Assembly (NCBI GenBank): GCA_052161605.1
Contig: CP197409.1
DNA: 64,000 nucleotides
From: JBKCUI01 sp052161605
GTDB taxonomy: Bacteria > Planctomycetota > Planctomycetia > Pirellulales > Pirellulaceae
Strand: one strand, 5' to 3'
Shown here: piece by piece, positions 40,493 through 49,193 of the stretch
Position numbering within the stretch: position 1 is the first letter of the stretch
Layout: every line of letters starts with the position of its first letter
Position numbers and translations under genes: made by a program
Notes under the pieces: model-generated
Seen by the model: the letters and a program-made list of their open reading frames with translations, nothing else
What the model was told of the DNA's origin: nothing
Databases searched by the model: none

Positions 40493-41863
40493 TTACGGGA
40501 AGAGATAACGAAGGATATTTCGGAGCGGTTGGCTCGGCATATAGGCGACGGGTTGACCAATGATGCCTCGTCCCAGTTGAGCTTGGCGGACATCTTGTCC
40601 GAGACCAATCAGTGGCCGATATTGGCTCGCATAACCATTAAACGCACCGGGGAAATAGGTTGGCGGAGTGTAACTAAATGGAGTACCCGTGTTGGGGGCA
40701 TACTCGTAGGGTTGGGTGCCACAGGTGTTGCAACCAGTGCTCTGGCGATAAACCGTTGGCGATACCATGAACCGTGCATCGGTCTGACATGGCGGGGCGT
40801 TCACAAATGGTTGGCTGTTAACAATGCCCGAGCGCGGATCGAACGTGGAGGGTTGGGGAGTAGATCCCACCCCTGATGGAGGGACATAGGTGGCTGGAGG
40901 TGCTGGCATGACTGCCCCAATTCCGGAGCCTCCGACTCCCGAGAGAGGTGCGCTCGTGTAGCCAGAGGGGCTAGGTGTTATCAAGGTTGGGTTTGATGAG
41001 GGGGGGCTTCCCGGGATCATTCCTGGCACGCCAGTCGATGGGCTTGCGTAGGGCACTGATCCCATGGGAGGTGGATTGTAAATGGGGGCCGCTAATGCAC
41101 CATCCCCGAGACCAGGTTGGCCAACTAGCCCGGGCTGGCCAGTAAACCCGGGCTGGCCAGTAAACCCGGGCTGGCCAGTAAACCCAGGTTGTGGTGAGGC
41201 TATTCCAGCGTTGGGGAGTATCGGTGTCGGAACGCCCGCAGACGGATTGCTCATCGGTGGCAAAACGGGAGCGCTTCCCATGCCGGGTAAGTTTGTTGGC
41301 TGGGAACCGAACGGAATCTCCGGTTGAAGTGATGAGCGAACGGAGGATGAAGAGACTAGTTTCGTGGATGTCGAGGAACGGTTGACCAGAGGGACGTAAC
41401 ACGAATCGTTGACCGACTCAACGCGAGCACGTTGTGTTGGGGCGTTGCCAGAAGAGGCTCCACTGGAGGTCGTGGGAGGATCCAATTTCGGTTGCAAATT
41501 AGGAGAGGAGTACTCTGCGCTGCCATTCTTGAAAAGCTTCGGACGAGTGTGCGCTTCGTCATCTTCCTGCCACGCGGTTCTTGCGGCGCGTTCCTCGAGC
41601 GAACTAGGTTTCTCAACGTACTCTGCCAACGGATCTTTCTTGCCTTTCTCAGTCTCCAGCTGACTGATCATCCATCTCAATTCTCTAAGATCGAGCGGGG
41701 CCTGTTCGTCGGTGCGTTCCGCAAACTGCAAAGCCTTCCTGGTTTGGTCCTGGCCATCTTCCGGATCGAAAAAAGATGCTTTACCGACAGATAGCGATCC
41801 GCAGAATGCGACTGTTGGCAAAAGGAGGGCGATGGTTGGTTTGGAGAAGGCTCGGGTTGGCAT
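40493..41863 (-). CDS. Secreted Gly/Pro/Ser-rich protein with collagen-like repeats
   Basis: 456 residues, signal peptide at the N-terminus (hydrophobic stretch ALLLPTVAFCGSL). Residues 50-150 are charged. Residues 200-330 are Pro/Gly/Ser-rich and include a tandem GFTGQP repeat (three exact units plus degraded ones). Near the end Cys pairs occur (TGCNTCG). No enzymatic motif. A role in the cell surface or extracellular matrix is a guess. Its ATG overlaps the stop of the upstream LRR gene (TAATG), so the two are co-translated. Confidence 0.65.
   Translation of the reverse strand: MPTRAFSKPTIALLLPTVAFCGSLSVGKASFFDPEDGQDQTRKALQFAERTDEQAPLDLRELRWMISQLETEKGKKDPLAEYVEKPSSLEERAARTAWQEDDEAHTRPKLFKNGSAEYSSPNLQPKLDPPTTSSGASSGNAPTQRARVESVNDSCYVPLVNRSSTSTKLVSSSSVRSSLQPEIPFGSQPTNLPGMGSAPVLPPMSNPSAGVPTPILPNAGIASPQPGFTGQPGFTGQPGFTGQPGLVGQPGLGDGALAAPIYNPPPMGSVPYASPSTGVPGMIPGSPPSSNPTLITPSPSGYTSAPLSGVGGSGIGAVMPAPPATYVPPSGVGSTPQPSTFDPRSGIVNSQPFVNAPPCQTDARFMVSPTVYRQSTGCNTCGTQPYEYAPNTGTPFSYTPPTYFPGAFNGYASQYRPLIGLGQDVRQAQLGRGIIGQPVAYMPSQPLRNILRYLFP
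41119..41190 (-). repeat. 18-bp tandem repeat encoding GFTGQP
   Basis: Three exact 18-bp units (GGGTTTACTGGCCAGCCC on the coding strand) and one or two degraded units at the left end. The nucleotide identity is exact, so the expansion is recent. Confidence 0.85.
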
Positions 41864-42720
41864 TAATTTGACTCCGGGTTGATTTTCACGTTGGATGCTT
41901 TGAGTCGATCGATCTCAGGACTTAGTTTTTTTAGTTGCTCGGCATCGAGGTACAGCTTTAAAAAGGGAGCATACTGCTTCGAGGTGTCCGCTTCGCACGA
42001 CTCGACGAGGGTGACTAGGCTTTCCAAGGGGTTTTGGTCGAGCATGAGGAGGTTCAACTCTTTGAGGTCCGCCAAAAAGTCCACTTTGCTGATTTTGCAA
42101 TTTCTCAGGTTAAGAGTTTTCAGTTGCTTGAGTCCCGACAAGCTCGGAATCGATTCGATAGGATTGCCAGCCAGTTGTAAGGTCCAAAGCTTTCGGAGGC
42201 CTTCTATGGCGGTAAGGTTGGTGATCTTGTTGTCATTCAAGTACAGCGAGTTGAGTTTCTGCATACCTGCAATCGGAGCTAAATCACTGATCTGATTTTT
42301 GGACAGTTGGAGGTATTGCATCTGTTTTAGGTTGGCCAGGTGCTCGATGGAGGCGATCTGGTTGCCGGAGAGATCCAAAGACTGAACGTTTTTCAACTCT
42401 GCTATAGAGGTCAAATCCGTAATCTCATTGTTGGCGAGATCGATTTTCATGATGGCTTTGCAGTGTTCTAGCCCTGCTAGACTCTTGATCCCTTTTCCGC
42501 GAGCGACAACCTGCGAAATGTTTTTGACGTCATCAGCGGTGATGGGCTGGTCGTTGTAGCGTTTCTCAAAGACCTCCCAACGGATAGCTTTTTCTAGAGC
42601 TTTGTCAGGAAATACGTCTTGAGCGCCAGCGATCGGGCCGATTCCCAGCCCCGTCAATATTGCGGTAGCAGCGACGACATAATGGCACCAGTTGAATCTC
42701 GAAATAGGGTTAGCAATCAT
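41863..42720 (-). CDS. Secreted leucine-rich repeat protein
   Basis: 285 residues. A signal peptide ends near GAQD. Residues 80-235 contain about seven 22-residue LRRs of the SDS22/internalin type, for example VQSLDLSGNQIASIEHLANL and LNSLYLNDNKITNLTAIEGL. The N-terminal cap has DKALEKAIRWEVF. A role in protein binding outside the cytoplasm is the family expectation. Operon with the Gly/Pro-rich gene downstream. Confidence 0.82.
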   Translation of the reverse strand: MIANPISRFNWCHYVVAATAILTGLGIGPIAGAQDVFPDKALEKAIRWEVFEKRYNDQPITADDVKNISQVVARGKGIKSLAGLEHCKAIMKIDLANNEITDLTSIAELKNVQSLDLSGNQIASIEHLANLKQMQYLQLSKNQISDLAPIAGMQKLNSLYLNDNKITNLTAIEGLRKLWTLQLAGNPIESIPSLSGLKQLKTLNLRNCKISKVDFLADLKELNLLMLDQNPLESLVTLVESCEADTSKQYAPFLKLYLDAEQLKKLSPEIDRLKASNVKINPESN

Positions 42721-42998
42721 AGGAATATTCGCGAGGCGGGGAGAGGTTGTCAGCTGTCGTGGAAGAAAACACCACCCTTAACACTGTAGCCCAATAATCC
42801 CCGGAATTCCAGCATTGATGCAGTTCGCGTGCTCACACGGCCCGATTTCTCAATTAAATCCGTGAAACCGACCCCAAAATGGAGTAGGATTTGGGAACAA
42901 AAATTGCACGATCGCCAAATTGGGCAGTACGCTTCGGGCGAGTGCTGATCGCCGCATTCCTTGCACCTAACAAAAGAATCGTTCTGAATTTGTCGCCA

Positions 42999-43619
42999 AT
43001 GAGAGTCTTAATCACTGCGTTTGAGCCGTACGACATATGGCAACAAAACTCGAGCTGGGAGGCTCTGGTGGAATTATTGCAACAGAAAGGTGCCATCGCT
43101 GGGGTGACCACGAGGCGTTACCCGTGTGATCTCGGGCAACTCGTGACTCGACTCAACAAGGACCTTTCAGCTGGCTACGATGCGGTTTTGCATTTAGGAC
43201 AAGCCCCCGGAGCGAGCCGGGTTTTACTGGAGGCGATCGCTCTGAACGTCGCTGGAATCACTGAGGTTGCGGGGGATTTTTTTGGCCCCTTGGTGCCGCG
43301 AGGTCCGGTTGCTTATCGAACTTCCTTTCCCTTAAACGATTGGTATCGCTCCCTCAGGCAGCATGGCATCCCCTGTAGTATTTCGTATCATGCTGGGACT
43401 TATTTGTGCAACGCAATTCTCTACCTAACCCACTATTGGTTTGAACAACACGATTTGCAGCGACCAGTCGGGTTCCTGCATATCCCCTTGACTTCCGAAC
43501 AAACAATCCAGAGTATGCGAGACCTGCCGTCGATGTCCAAGCGGCAAGCAGCGGAAGCAGTCGGTCTGGTTCTTGATCAGATTCTGCAGTCGGCGAAACC
43601 TGTCACTGAGTTTGCTTGA
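42999..43619 (+). CDS. pcp: Pyroglutamyl-peptidase I (C15)
   Basis: 206 residues from the ATG at 42999; the open frame extends upstream, but the family start MRVLITAFEPYDIW fixes the beginning. It removes N-terminal pyroglutamate from peptides. Catalytic residues are visible: Glu in LLEAIALNVAG, Cys in SYHAGTYLCNAILY and His in GFLHIPL. Cytoplasmic. larB follows 62 bp downstream. Confidence 0.88.
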   Translation: MRVLITAFEPYDIWQQNSSWEALVELLQQKGAIAGVTTRRYPCDLGQLVTRLNKDLSAGYDAVLHLGQAPGASRVLLEAIALNVAGITEVAGDFFGPLVPRGPVAYRTSFPLNDWYRSLRQHGIPCSISYHAGTYLCNAILYLTHYWFEQHDLQRPVGFLHIPLTSEQTIQSMRDLPSMSKRQAAEAVGLVLDQILQSAKPVTEFA

Positions 43620-43681
43620 TATTAGCAGGGGGTGGCTTAGTAGCAGCAGGAAACAAATCCAAGCAGGAAACCAGGAGGATC

Positions 43682-44461
43682 ATGTTGTCGATAGAAGCAT
43701 GGGTGGACGCGTTCCGTAAAGGGGAGCTTACCGAGTTCGAGCTTGCTCAAAAGATTCTGCAGCAAACCAATAACACGAGCGTTGGATTGAACGTTGATCT
43801 GGATCGATCACGCCGTTGCGGTTTTCCTGAGGTGATCTACGGACAAGGGAAGTCTCCTGAGACGATTTGCAAAGCCCTGGATCAATTGCTTGAGCGAGAG
43901 GCTGAGATTCTCATTACGCGCATCAACCCCGAACAAGTGCGGGTGGTGTCCGAGGCGTTTCCTTACCATCACTGGAATTTTCGTGCCAACACATTACGGG
44001 TGGGACGCAGCGCGATTCCCAAAACTTCGGAGCAATTGTTAGCGGATAGCCCGGCTGCTCTCGTCGGTGTGGTAACGGCCGGAACTACCGATCAGCCCGT
44101 TGCTTTGGAAGCTATGGAGACGTTGACTTGGATGGGCATTCCGGCGAAGCTGATTGAGGATGTAGGCGTGGCTGGTCCTTACAGATTGCTAGCCAGAGTG
44201 AGCGAGTTGCAAACGTATTCTGTCATCGTCTGTATCGCAGGGATGGAGGGAGCTCTTCCTAGCGTGCTCGGTGGGTACGTTAGTTGTCCCGTGATTGCTG
44301 TGCCAACTAGCGTTGGATACGGGGCGAATTTCGCAGGTCTTTCCGCACTGCTCAGTATGCTGAACTCTTGCGCGTCGAACGTGGCCGTGGTTAACATCGA
44401 CGCTGGTTTCAAAGGAGCCTACATGGCAGGCTTGATGATCAAGCGAAACCGGCCTGCTTAG
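43682..44461 (+). CDS. larB: LarB, pyridinium-3,5-biscarboxylate mononucleotide synthase
   Basis: 259 residues. LarB carboxylates nicotinic acid adenine dinucleotide in the synthesis of the nickel-pincer cofactor of lactate racemase-type enzymes. The C-terminal PurE-like part is clear: VGVVTAGTTDQPVALEAMET, then CIAGMEGALPSVLGGYVSCP and VIAVPTSVGYGANFAGLSAL. The start is the ATG at 43682 with AGGAGG 5 bp upstream. larC and larE are not in the window, so the rest of the pathway must be elsewhere. Confidence 0.9.
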   Translation: MLSIEAWVDAFRKGELTEFELAQKILQQTNNTSVGLNVDLDRSRRCGFPEVIYGQGKSPETICKALDQLLEREAEILITRINPEQVRVVSEAFPYHHWNFRANTLRVGRSAIPKTSEQLLADSPAALVGVVTAGTTDQPVALEAMETLTWMGIPAKLIEDVGVAGPYRLLARVSELQTYSVIVCIAGMEGALPSVLGGYVSCPVIAVPTSVGYGANFAGLSALLSMLNSCASNVAVVNIDAGFKGAYMAGLMIKRNRPA

Positions 44462-44635
44462 AAGAATTGGTGAAACTGGCATCACTCCGTCGCTCAATTC
44501 CGATTGTAGCGACGATACCGATTTTACCATCCTGCGGAGTTATCTTTGTAGGCGTTGGTGAGATATGGGGTGCTTGGGGAGTGATACTGGGCTAAGAGAA
44601 AGGAGCACAGATCAAGGCCACTACTTCACAACACG

Positions 44636-45949
44636 ATGAATCTTTCCCAAATCATACGAGAGACTCGATTCTTCGCAGTTATTCTGCTGGTGTTACTCGT
44701 CAGTTACTGTTTGTTCGCACCGAACTATCGGTGGAGTGATTCGTTCGATGAGACACCCTACGCTGCCGATTTTCTTCAGGAGTGGACCGGTGCCCGGCTG
44801 ATCCTATCCGGAGAAGCTGATGAGTTGTACTCGGATCGCTTTGTTCAGAGCCAGCATGACAAGGATGTTGTTGGCTTCGCGTGGAATTCGGCAGAATATT
44901 TTCCTGCAGTTTATCCGCCACCACACTATTTGTTGTTTTCCGTGTTCGGTCTTGCTCCCTATCAGTGGGCGGGAGTGTGTTGGTTGGTGGCCCAGTTCGC
45001 TTTTGTCTATGTTAGTTGGTTGGCGATCCGAGATGTTATGGCTCGCGAAGCTAGCAAAGCTGCACGGGAAGATATGGCGAACAGTTATGCATCATCGCTG
45101 TGGATGGCACTTATCCTTTTCCCACCATTGCTGTTTTCCATTACGTTGGGACAGAAAAGCACCCTGTGGATGATGCTCATTGCCTTGTCCGTTTATTCTG
45201 TGATACGTGGCAAGAATTTTACTGGTGGGATAATTTTCGGAATGCTTTCGATCAAGCCGACTTTATTTTTTCTGTTGCCGTTGGTGATGCTAAAGCAGCG
45301 GAGGTGGGGTTTCGTGGCTGGCAGCTTTGTGTCTGCTGCCGGGATCTGGGGGGGAGCTTACTTGGTGATGCCCGCATCGGTATGGACTGGTTTTTTAAGT
45401 GTGGCGAGCACGGCGGGCTCGTTTGCCGAGAACGGAGGGTATCGACCGGAGTGGTCTTGTAACCTGATGTCCCTGGCGTACGCATTGCCAACCGGCTACG
45501 TGAGTTGGGGAAAGCTCGCGATTTGCGCTCCTTTGGCTATCTATCTGTTGTTCGTAGCTATTTTCCGTAGTCCTAGAATGGACAGTCCGATCGGCTGGCT
45601 GCTGGTATTGGTCTGTACCGCGCTTTTGAGCCCGCACTTTTATTACTACGATATGTGTGTATTGTTAGGTCCATTGCTTTGGTTGTGGAGCCGAGCCTCT
45701 CGAGAAGCGACGATAGTCTACGTCGCACTCGCTGTCTGCTGCGTCGTCAATGGAGACGTTTATCGCATTTTAGGGGTGCCACCAATGCCGATCGTTTTGA
45801 TCGGAATGGTGTGTGCTGCGGGGTTGGAGGTGGCGATGAAGGAGGGGGCGGGGAGCAGGCGTGGCAGACATGGACGCAGAGATCGCAAATTTCCGACTGA
45901 TTGTGCCACTACGAAAAAAATCCACGGCACAGCGACCGTGGATCTTTAA
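44636..45949 (+). CDS. GT87-type (DUF2029) membrane glycosyltransferase-like protein
   Basis: 437 residues with about ten membrane segments. The first extracellular loop has DFLQEWTGARLILSGEADELY and YPPPHYLLFSVFGL, the D-F-x-x-x-x-x-A and Y-P-P motifs of the DUF2029/GT87 (mannosyltransferase-like) family. GQKSTLWMMLIALS and MLSIKPTLFFLLPLV follow as in the family. It probably transfers a sugar from a polyprenyl-phosphate donor outside the membrane. The charged tail of about 40 residues after the last membrane segment is atypical. Confidence 0.78.
   Translation: MNLSQIIRETRFFAVILLVLLVSYCLFAPNYRWSDSFDETPYAADFLQEWTGARLILSGEADELYSDRFVQSQHDKDVVGFAWNSAEYFPAVYPPPHYLLFSVFGLAPYQWAGVCWLVAQFAFVYVSWLAIRDVMAREASKAAREDMANSYASSLWMALILFPPLLFSITLGQKSTLWMMLIALSVYSVIRGKNFTGGIIFGMLSIKPTLFFLLPLVMLKQRRWGFVAGSFVSAAGIWGGAYLVMPASVWTGFLSVASTAGSFAENGGYRPEWSCNLMSLAYALPTGYVSWGKLAICAPLAIYLLFVAIFRSPRMDSPIGWLLVLVCTALLSPHFYYYDMCVLLGPLLWLWSRASREATIVYVALAVCCVVNGDVYRILGVPPMPIVLIGMVCAAGLEVAMKEGAGSRRGRHGRRDRKFPTDCATTKKIHGTATVDL
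45911..45943 (-). terminator. Rho-independent terminator of the minus-strand gene at 46003
   Basis: On the minus strand ATCCACGG-TCGCTGTG-CCGTGGAT forms an 8-bp stem followed by a run of seven T. It lies inside the 3' end of the converging GT87-type gene. Confidence 0.8.
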
Positions 45950-46002
45950 GATATGTTCCGCTCAAAATGGACTGAGTCGAGTTGTTAGGGAACGGTCGAG
46001 AT

Positions 46003-46272
46003 TTACTCGGTGACCGTTTCCTTGATTTTCTGGAGGAAATGTTCTCCAGAGGTTTTGCACAGGTCCTTGCAGTGCTTATCGGCTTTTTTCAGATCATCGT
46101 ATTCGAAAACGGCGACTCTCTTCAAGCTTTGGTTAAATACACCCCAATAGAGTTTGATGCGTGGTTCTACTGCTGCCTTCCTGGTTCGCTTCGCCTTGAC
46201 CGGCGCTGGGGCATCTGGGTCGACTTCCTTGACGGCCTTCTTCTTACGTGGGGTTTTGACAACAGTTTCCAT
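46003..46272 (-). CDS. Small Lys-rich hypothetical protein, 89 aa
   Basis: Residues 1-35 are a basic, Ala/Pro/Lys-rich tail (TPRKKKAVKEV, KAKRTRKAAVE) resembling histone-H1-like or nucleic-acid-binding tails. Residues 36-89 form a compact domain with IKLYWGVFNQSLKRVAVFEY and KADKHCKDLCKTSGEHFLQ. The gene has its own terminator. I know of no characterised homologue; a nucleic-acid-binding role is inferred only from composition. Confidence 0.65.
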   Translation of the reverse strand: METVVKTPRKKKAVKEVDPDAPAPVKAKRTRKAAVEPRIKLYWGVFNQSLKRVAVFEYDDLKKADKHCKDLCKTSGEHFLQKIKETVTE

Positions 46273-46639
46273 GGATATATAGCTCCAAAAGGTATGAAGA
46301 AAGCGAATGCTAGCTGCCGCCAGGGCTTACAAATTCAACACACAGAAGTGTGGGAGGAAGTTGAAGGGTAAGCGTAACACCCCGGGGCCGCCTAAATTTT
46401 GCAGCATTCATTATAGAACCAACGACCGTTTTCTAAAACCGCTTCACGAGAAAATTCAGAATAACGGTGTTTTGTTGACCGACCAGACGGTCGGCAGAAA
46501 GTTCGCTTCAATCGTTTCAACCGGCAGATTCTCTCAATTCGTTAACCTCAGCCTCCGATATTACTCAACAGATGCTCGGTTGCAATTCGCCTTCCGATCG
46601 AGCTGCAACAACAGAACAAAAAAACCTCCGGGGTGCGCA
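46273..46639. other. Divergent intergenic region
   Basis: 367 bp between the small Lys-rich gene and the following plus-strand gene. The plus frame is open through most of it, but the translated sequence is basic and lacks a start with a ribosome site, so I treat it as non-coding. Confidence 0.5.
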
Positions 46640-47980
46640 ATGATCGAAAATCGAGGAAATTTCTGGAAAAAGCGGCTGTTCCGCCAAGCAATTCGCCTCG
46701 GAACGATCCATGCATGCTTGCTGGGAACCTCATATTCGCTGGTAGTAGCTCAGGAATTGCCCGGGCTCCCACCCGCAAACTTGATGCCAACTCGGCCGTC
46801 TACGCCCATTACGACGGGTTCATCCAGTGTCGGAATTAAAATTCTGCCTGTATCGCCGCCAGCGGCTTTGGTTGGTGCTCCTGGAAACCGGACGTTGTCG
46901 GATGCCTTGCCCGTTCGTGCCACACCGCAACTCAACAGTGGAGCCGTTGTTGTCACTTTGCATGATCAAATGGAACCATATCTTGGCAATTCGCCTGCGG
47001 CGTTGCCGAGGGTGTCTCCCGTAGTGGCTGGTGATCTGCCCGCACAGCATGCAATTGGACCGTCGATCATAGAAAATGATAAGGCGAAACGTACGGGACC
47101 GGTCAAGCTAAGCTTTGGCGATTCCGGGATCGTTGATCTCGGAATCACTCGCCCTCGGCAAGAACCATCCTTGAGCCCGAGGACCCCCGAGCTTTTGAGG
47201 CCGGAGAGGCACAGCATATCGCAAACTGTAGTTCTGGCTCAAGCTGCACAGTTAACAGGCGAAGGCTCGGAAGATTCGGATGCCATCGCAGGCCTGTCAG
47301 AACCTCGCACATTGGTAACGGGAACTGACTCGGTGGTGCGAACGAGCCAAGAAACTCCTTTATCACGGTTGGTGCCACCGGAGAGAATCACACCACCCAT
47401 GCCGATGCCGCTTTCGAGAAGCGACGAGAAGGCATTCGTGCCCCAGCCTGTCGAAGAAATGCAAGTCGCGGAGCCATTGGTACCAATGGCAAAGGAGATC
47501 AACGATAGTTCCTCGAAAGCAGGCCCACCTAATATCGCACAAAAACCTGCACAGACGTACGACGTTGAGTCGCAAAGTACCTACTCATTTGACATGCCCT
47601 TTGTCGTGGACCAAGTAGTCTCCCAAAACAGTGATGTTTGCATGGCGTTCCACAACGGCCGCACAGTGACCGTCGTCGGGGGCAAGGGTGGCGGCACCAT
47701 GCTTACGGTTGTAGCAAAAAGTGGCGAATCGCAATTGATCGCAGTCAATGTGGCGAGCGTTGGCAGGCAAATTGCTCGAGCGCAGACAGAACTAGATAGG
47801 GTAAAGGAAATGATTATAACCCTGTATCCTGATGCGAAAATTCAAATCCAGTCACTTAAGACGGGGGAGCTAGAAATCAAAGGCATTGTCAACTCCGAAG
47901 CAGATGCTAAGAAGATTCTGGAGCTAGTTCGCAAAGTCTGCTTGGTTCCAGTGAACGATAAACTCAAGGCTTTGCGTTAA
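46640..47980 (+). CDS. Secreted protein with pilus/secretin N-domain and BON-like C-terminus
   Basis: 446 residues from the ATG at 46640. A signal peptide (cleavage near VVAQ) is followed by about 280 low-complexity Pro/Ser residues. The C-terminal 150 residues contain the T2SS/T3SS pilus N-domain pattern, FDMPFVVDQVVSQNSDVCMA followed by VVGGKGGGTMLTVVAKSG, as found at the start of CpaC/RhcC secretins. A BON-like stretch follows, MIITLYPDAKIQIQSLKTGE, then LEIKGIVNSEADAKKILELV. There is no secretin barrel. It may be an accessory periplasmic part of a pilus or secretion machine. Confidence 0.6.
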   Translation: MIENRGNFWKKRLFRQAIRLGTIHACLLGTSYSLVVAQELPGLPPANLMPTRPSTPITTGSSSVGIKILPVSPPAALVGAPGNRTLSDALPVRATPQLNSGAVVVTLHDQMEPYLGNSPAALPRVSPVVAGDLPAQHAIGPSIIENDKAKRTGPVKLSFGDSGIVDLGITRPRQEPSLSPRTPELLRPERHSISQTVVLAQAAQLTGEGSEDSDAIAGLSEPRTLVTGTDSVVRTSQETPLSRLVPPERITPPMPMPLSRSDEKAFVPQPVEEMQVAEPLVPMAKEINDSSSKAGPPNIAQKPAQTYDVESQSTYSFDMPFVVDQVVSQNSDVCMAFHNGRTVTVVGGKGGGTMLTVVAKSGESQLIAVNVASVGRQIARAQTELDRVKEMIITLYPDAKIQIQSLKTGELEIKGIVNSEADAKKILELVRKVCLVPVNDKLKALR

Positions 47981-48035
47981 ATGTTCGTCAGCTATGAAAT
48001 GCTTCCTTCGGCAATCCAGGCGAGTATTCGGATGC

Positions 48036-48911
48036 TTAGCGACTTCGGATAATCAGCGACAGGTTTGGATCCTGTGAATGAGACCTGGCTAGCATCGTTA
48101 TGTTAGCCAATTTTTTTGTTTGCTCGAAACTTCCTTGCGACTGAATCAGTCCCAACTCATAAGCCAATCGGTCCGAGTGCCCTGGCAAAATCACCCGCCA
48201 ATCAAACGGAACCTTACCTGGCCGCAATTGATTGACGTGGCTGACCAAGTTGGTCGTGCAGTTGTTGTTTATGAGATCGTAGAACTCCGGTTCACGTTGT
48301 AGTTTATTTGAACGGTCTAGCATACCCACGAGCAAGTTCTGTGTTTGATCGGGCGTTGCCCTTCCTCGATAAAGATACACCTCGACATCACGTGTATTCG
48401 TTCGGAGTGGAATCACGTCCCTTTCGTCTGCGATCACATAAATGAGCTCGAATTTCTTTCTTAGGCCACCTATGGCGGAATACGATTCTCCTTGATCGAG
48501 CCTCGCCTCAACAGAAATGCAAAAGTGCTCGCCCGATCGCAATCCAAAGCTGAGCATCGTATGGGCCAGTAACGATGTCTCCTTGAACGGAACAACGATG
48601 AAATCGACATTAACGACGTCGTCCAGATTAAAGGTGAGGTCATAATGTCGGACGTCGTAGTCCTCTTCGGTTCGATACCGGCAGTTGCGAACGTGGCGGA
48701 TCGTGATTTTATTTCCCTTGAACTCGGCAAACGGTAGAATCGCCAAATCGGGACGCCAGACACGCCCCATGGACTGGGCTTCTTTCTGCAAGAATCTGTT
48801 GCGAATTCCGCCAGTTTCTCGAAGAAGCTGTCTATCTTGCACTTTCTGCCCACAACCTGTTAGCAAGATCACCCAGACCAGGTGTATTATAAGCCTTGCA
48901 GTTACAGACAT
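48036..48911 (-). CDS. DUF4105-type lipoprotein
   Basis: 291 residues from the ATG at 48911. An earlier in-frame ATG at 48959 adds residues that do not look like a signal. The signal ends in VILLTGCGQ, a good lipobox. DUF4105 features are LTFNLDDVVNVDFIVVPF, AHTMLSFGL, and NNNCTTNLVSHVNQL with the conserved N-C-T-T. The family is thought to be papain-like peptidases of the bacterial envelope; its substrates are not known. Confidence 0.78.
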   Translation of the reverse strand: MSVTARLIIHLVWVILLTGCGQKVQDRQLLRETGGIRNRFLQKEAQSMGRVWRPDLAILPFAEFKGNKITIRHVRNCRYRTEEDYDVRHYDLTFNLDDVVNVDFIVVPFKETSLLAHTMLSFGLRSGEHFCISVEARLDQGESYSAIGGLRKKFELIYVIADERDVIPLRTNTRDVEVYLYRGRATPDQTQNLLVGMLDRSNKLQREPEFYDLINNNCTTNLVSHVNQLRPGKVPFDWRVILPGHSDRLAYELGLIQSQGSFEQTKKLANITMLARSHSQDPNLSLIIRSR

Positions 48912-49193
48912 TTGCAGATTCGCGCCATCGGGAAAAGAAAGGTTTGAAAAGCCCCGCACTAAATCCCGAGCGATAGCATACAGTGCTACACTGTGTCAAG
49001 GTCCACGCAGCCGAGTCGCCTACCCCCCGTTGGCCGACTGCGATAGCAGCGCGATTGGGTGAATTTTCTTTTTTTGGTAAATCGGACGCCTTGGACAGAT
49101 TATAATCTTGGAAAGTGTAGCGAATTGCTACGCTCAAATCCCACCTCGTGGCTCACCCCATTCTGCCACACTCCACGTAAGCTAAGTCGTTCA

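Noticed and set aside
41119..41190. Possible CRISPR-like direct repeats
   Set aside because: The units are contiguous, 18 bp, in frame and coding; there are no spacers and no cas genes.
46307..46639. N-terminal extension of the secretin N-domain protein
   Set aside because: The open frame is there, but the residues are basic and unlike a signal; a good signal peptide follows the ATG at 46640.
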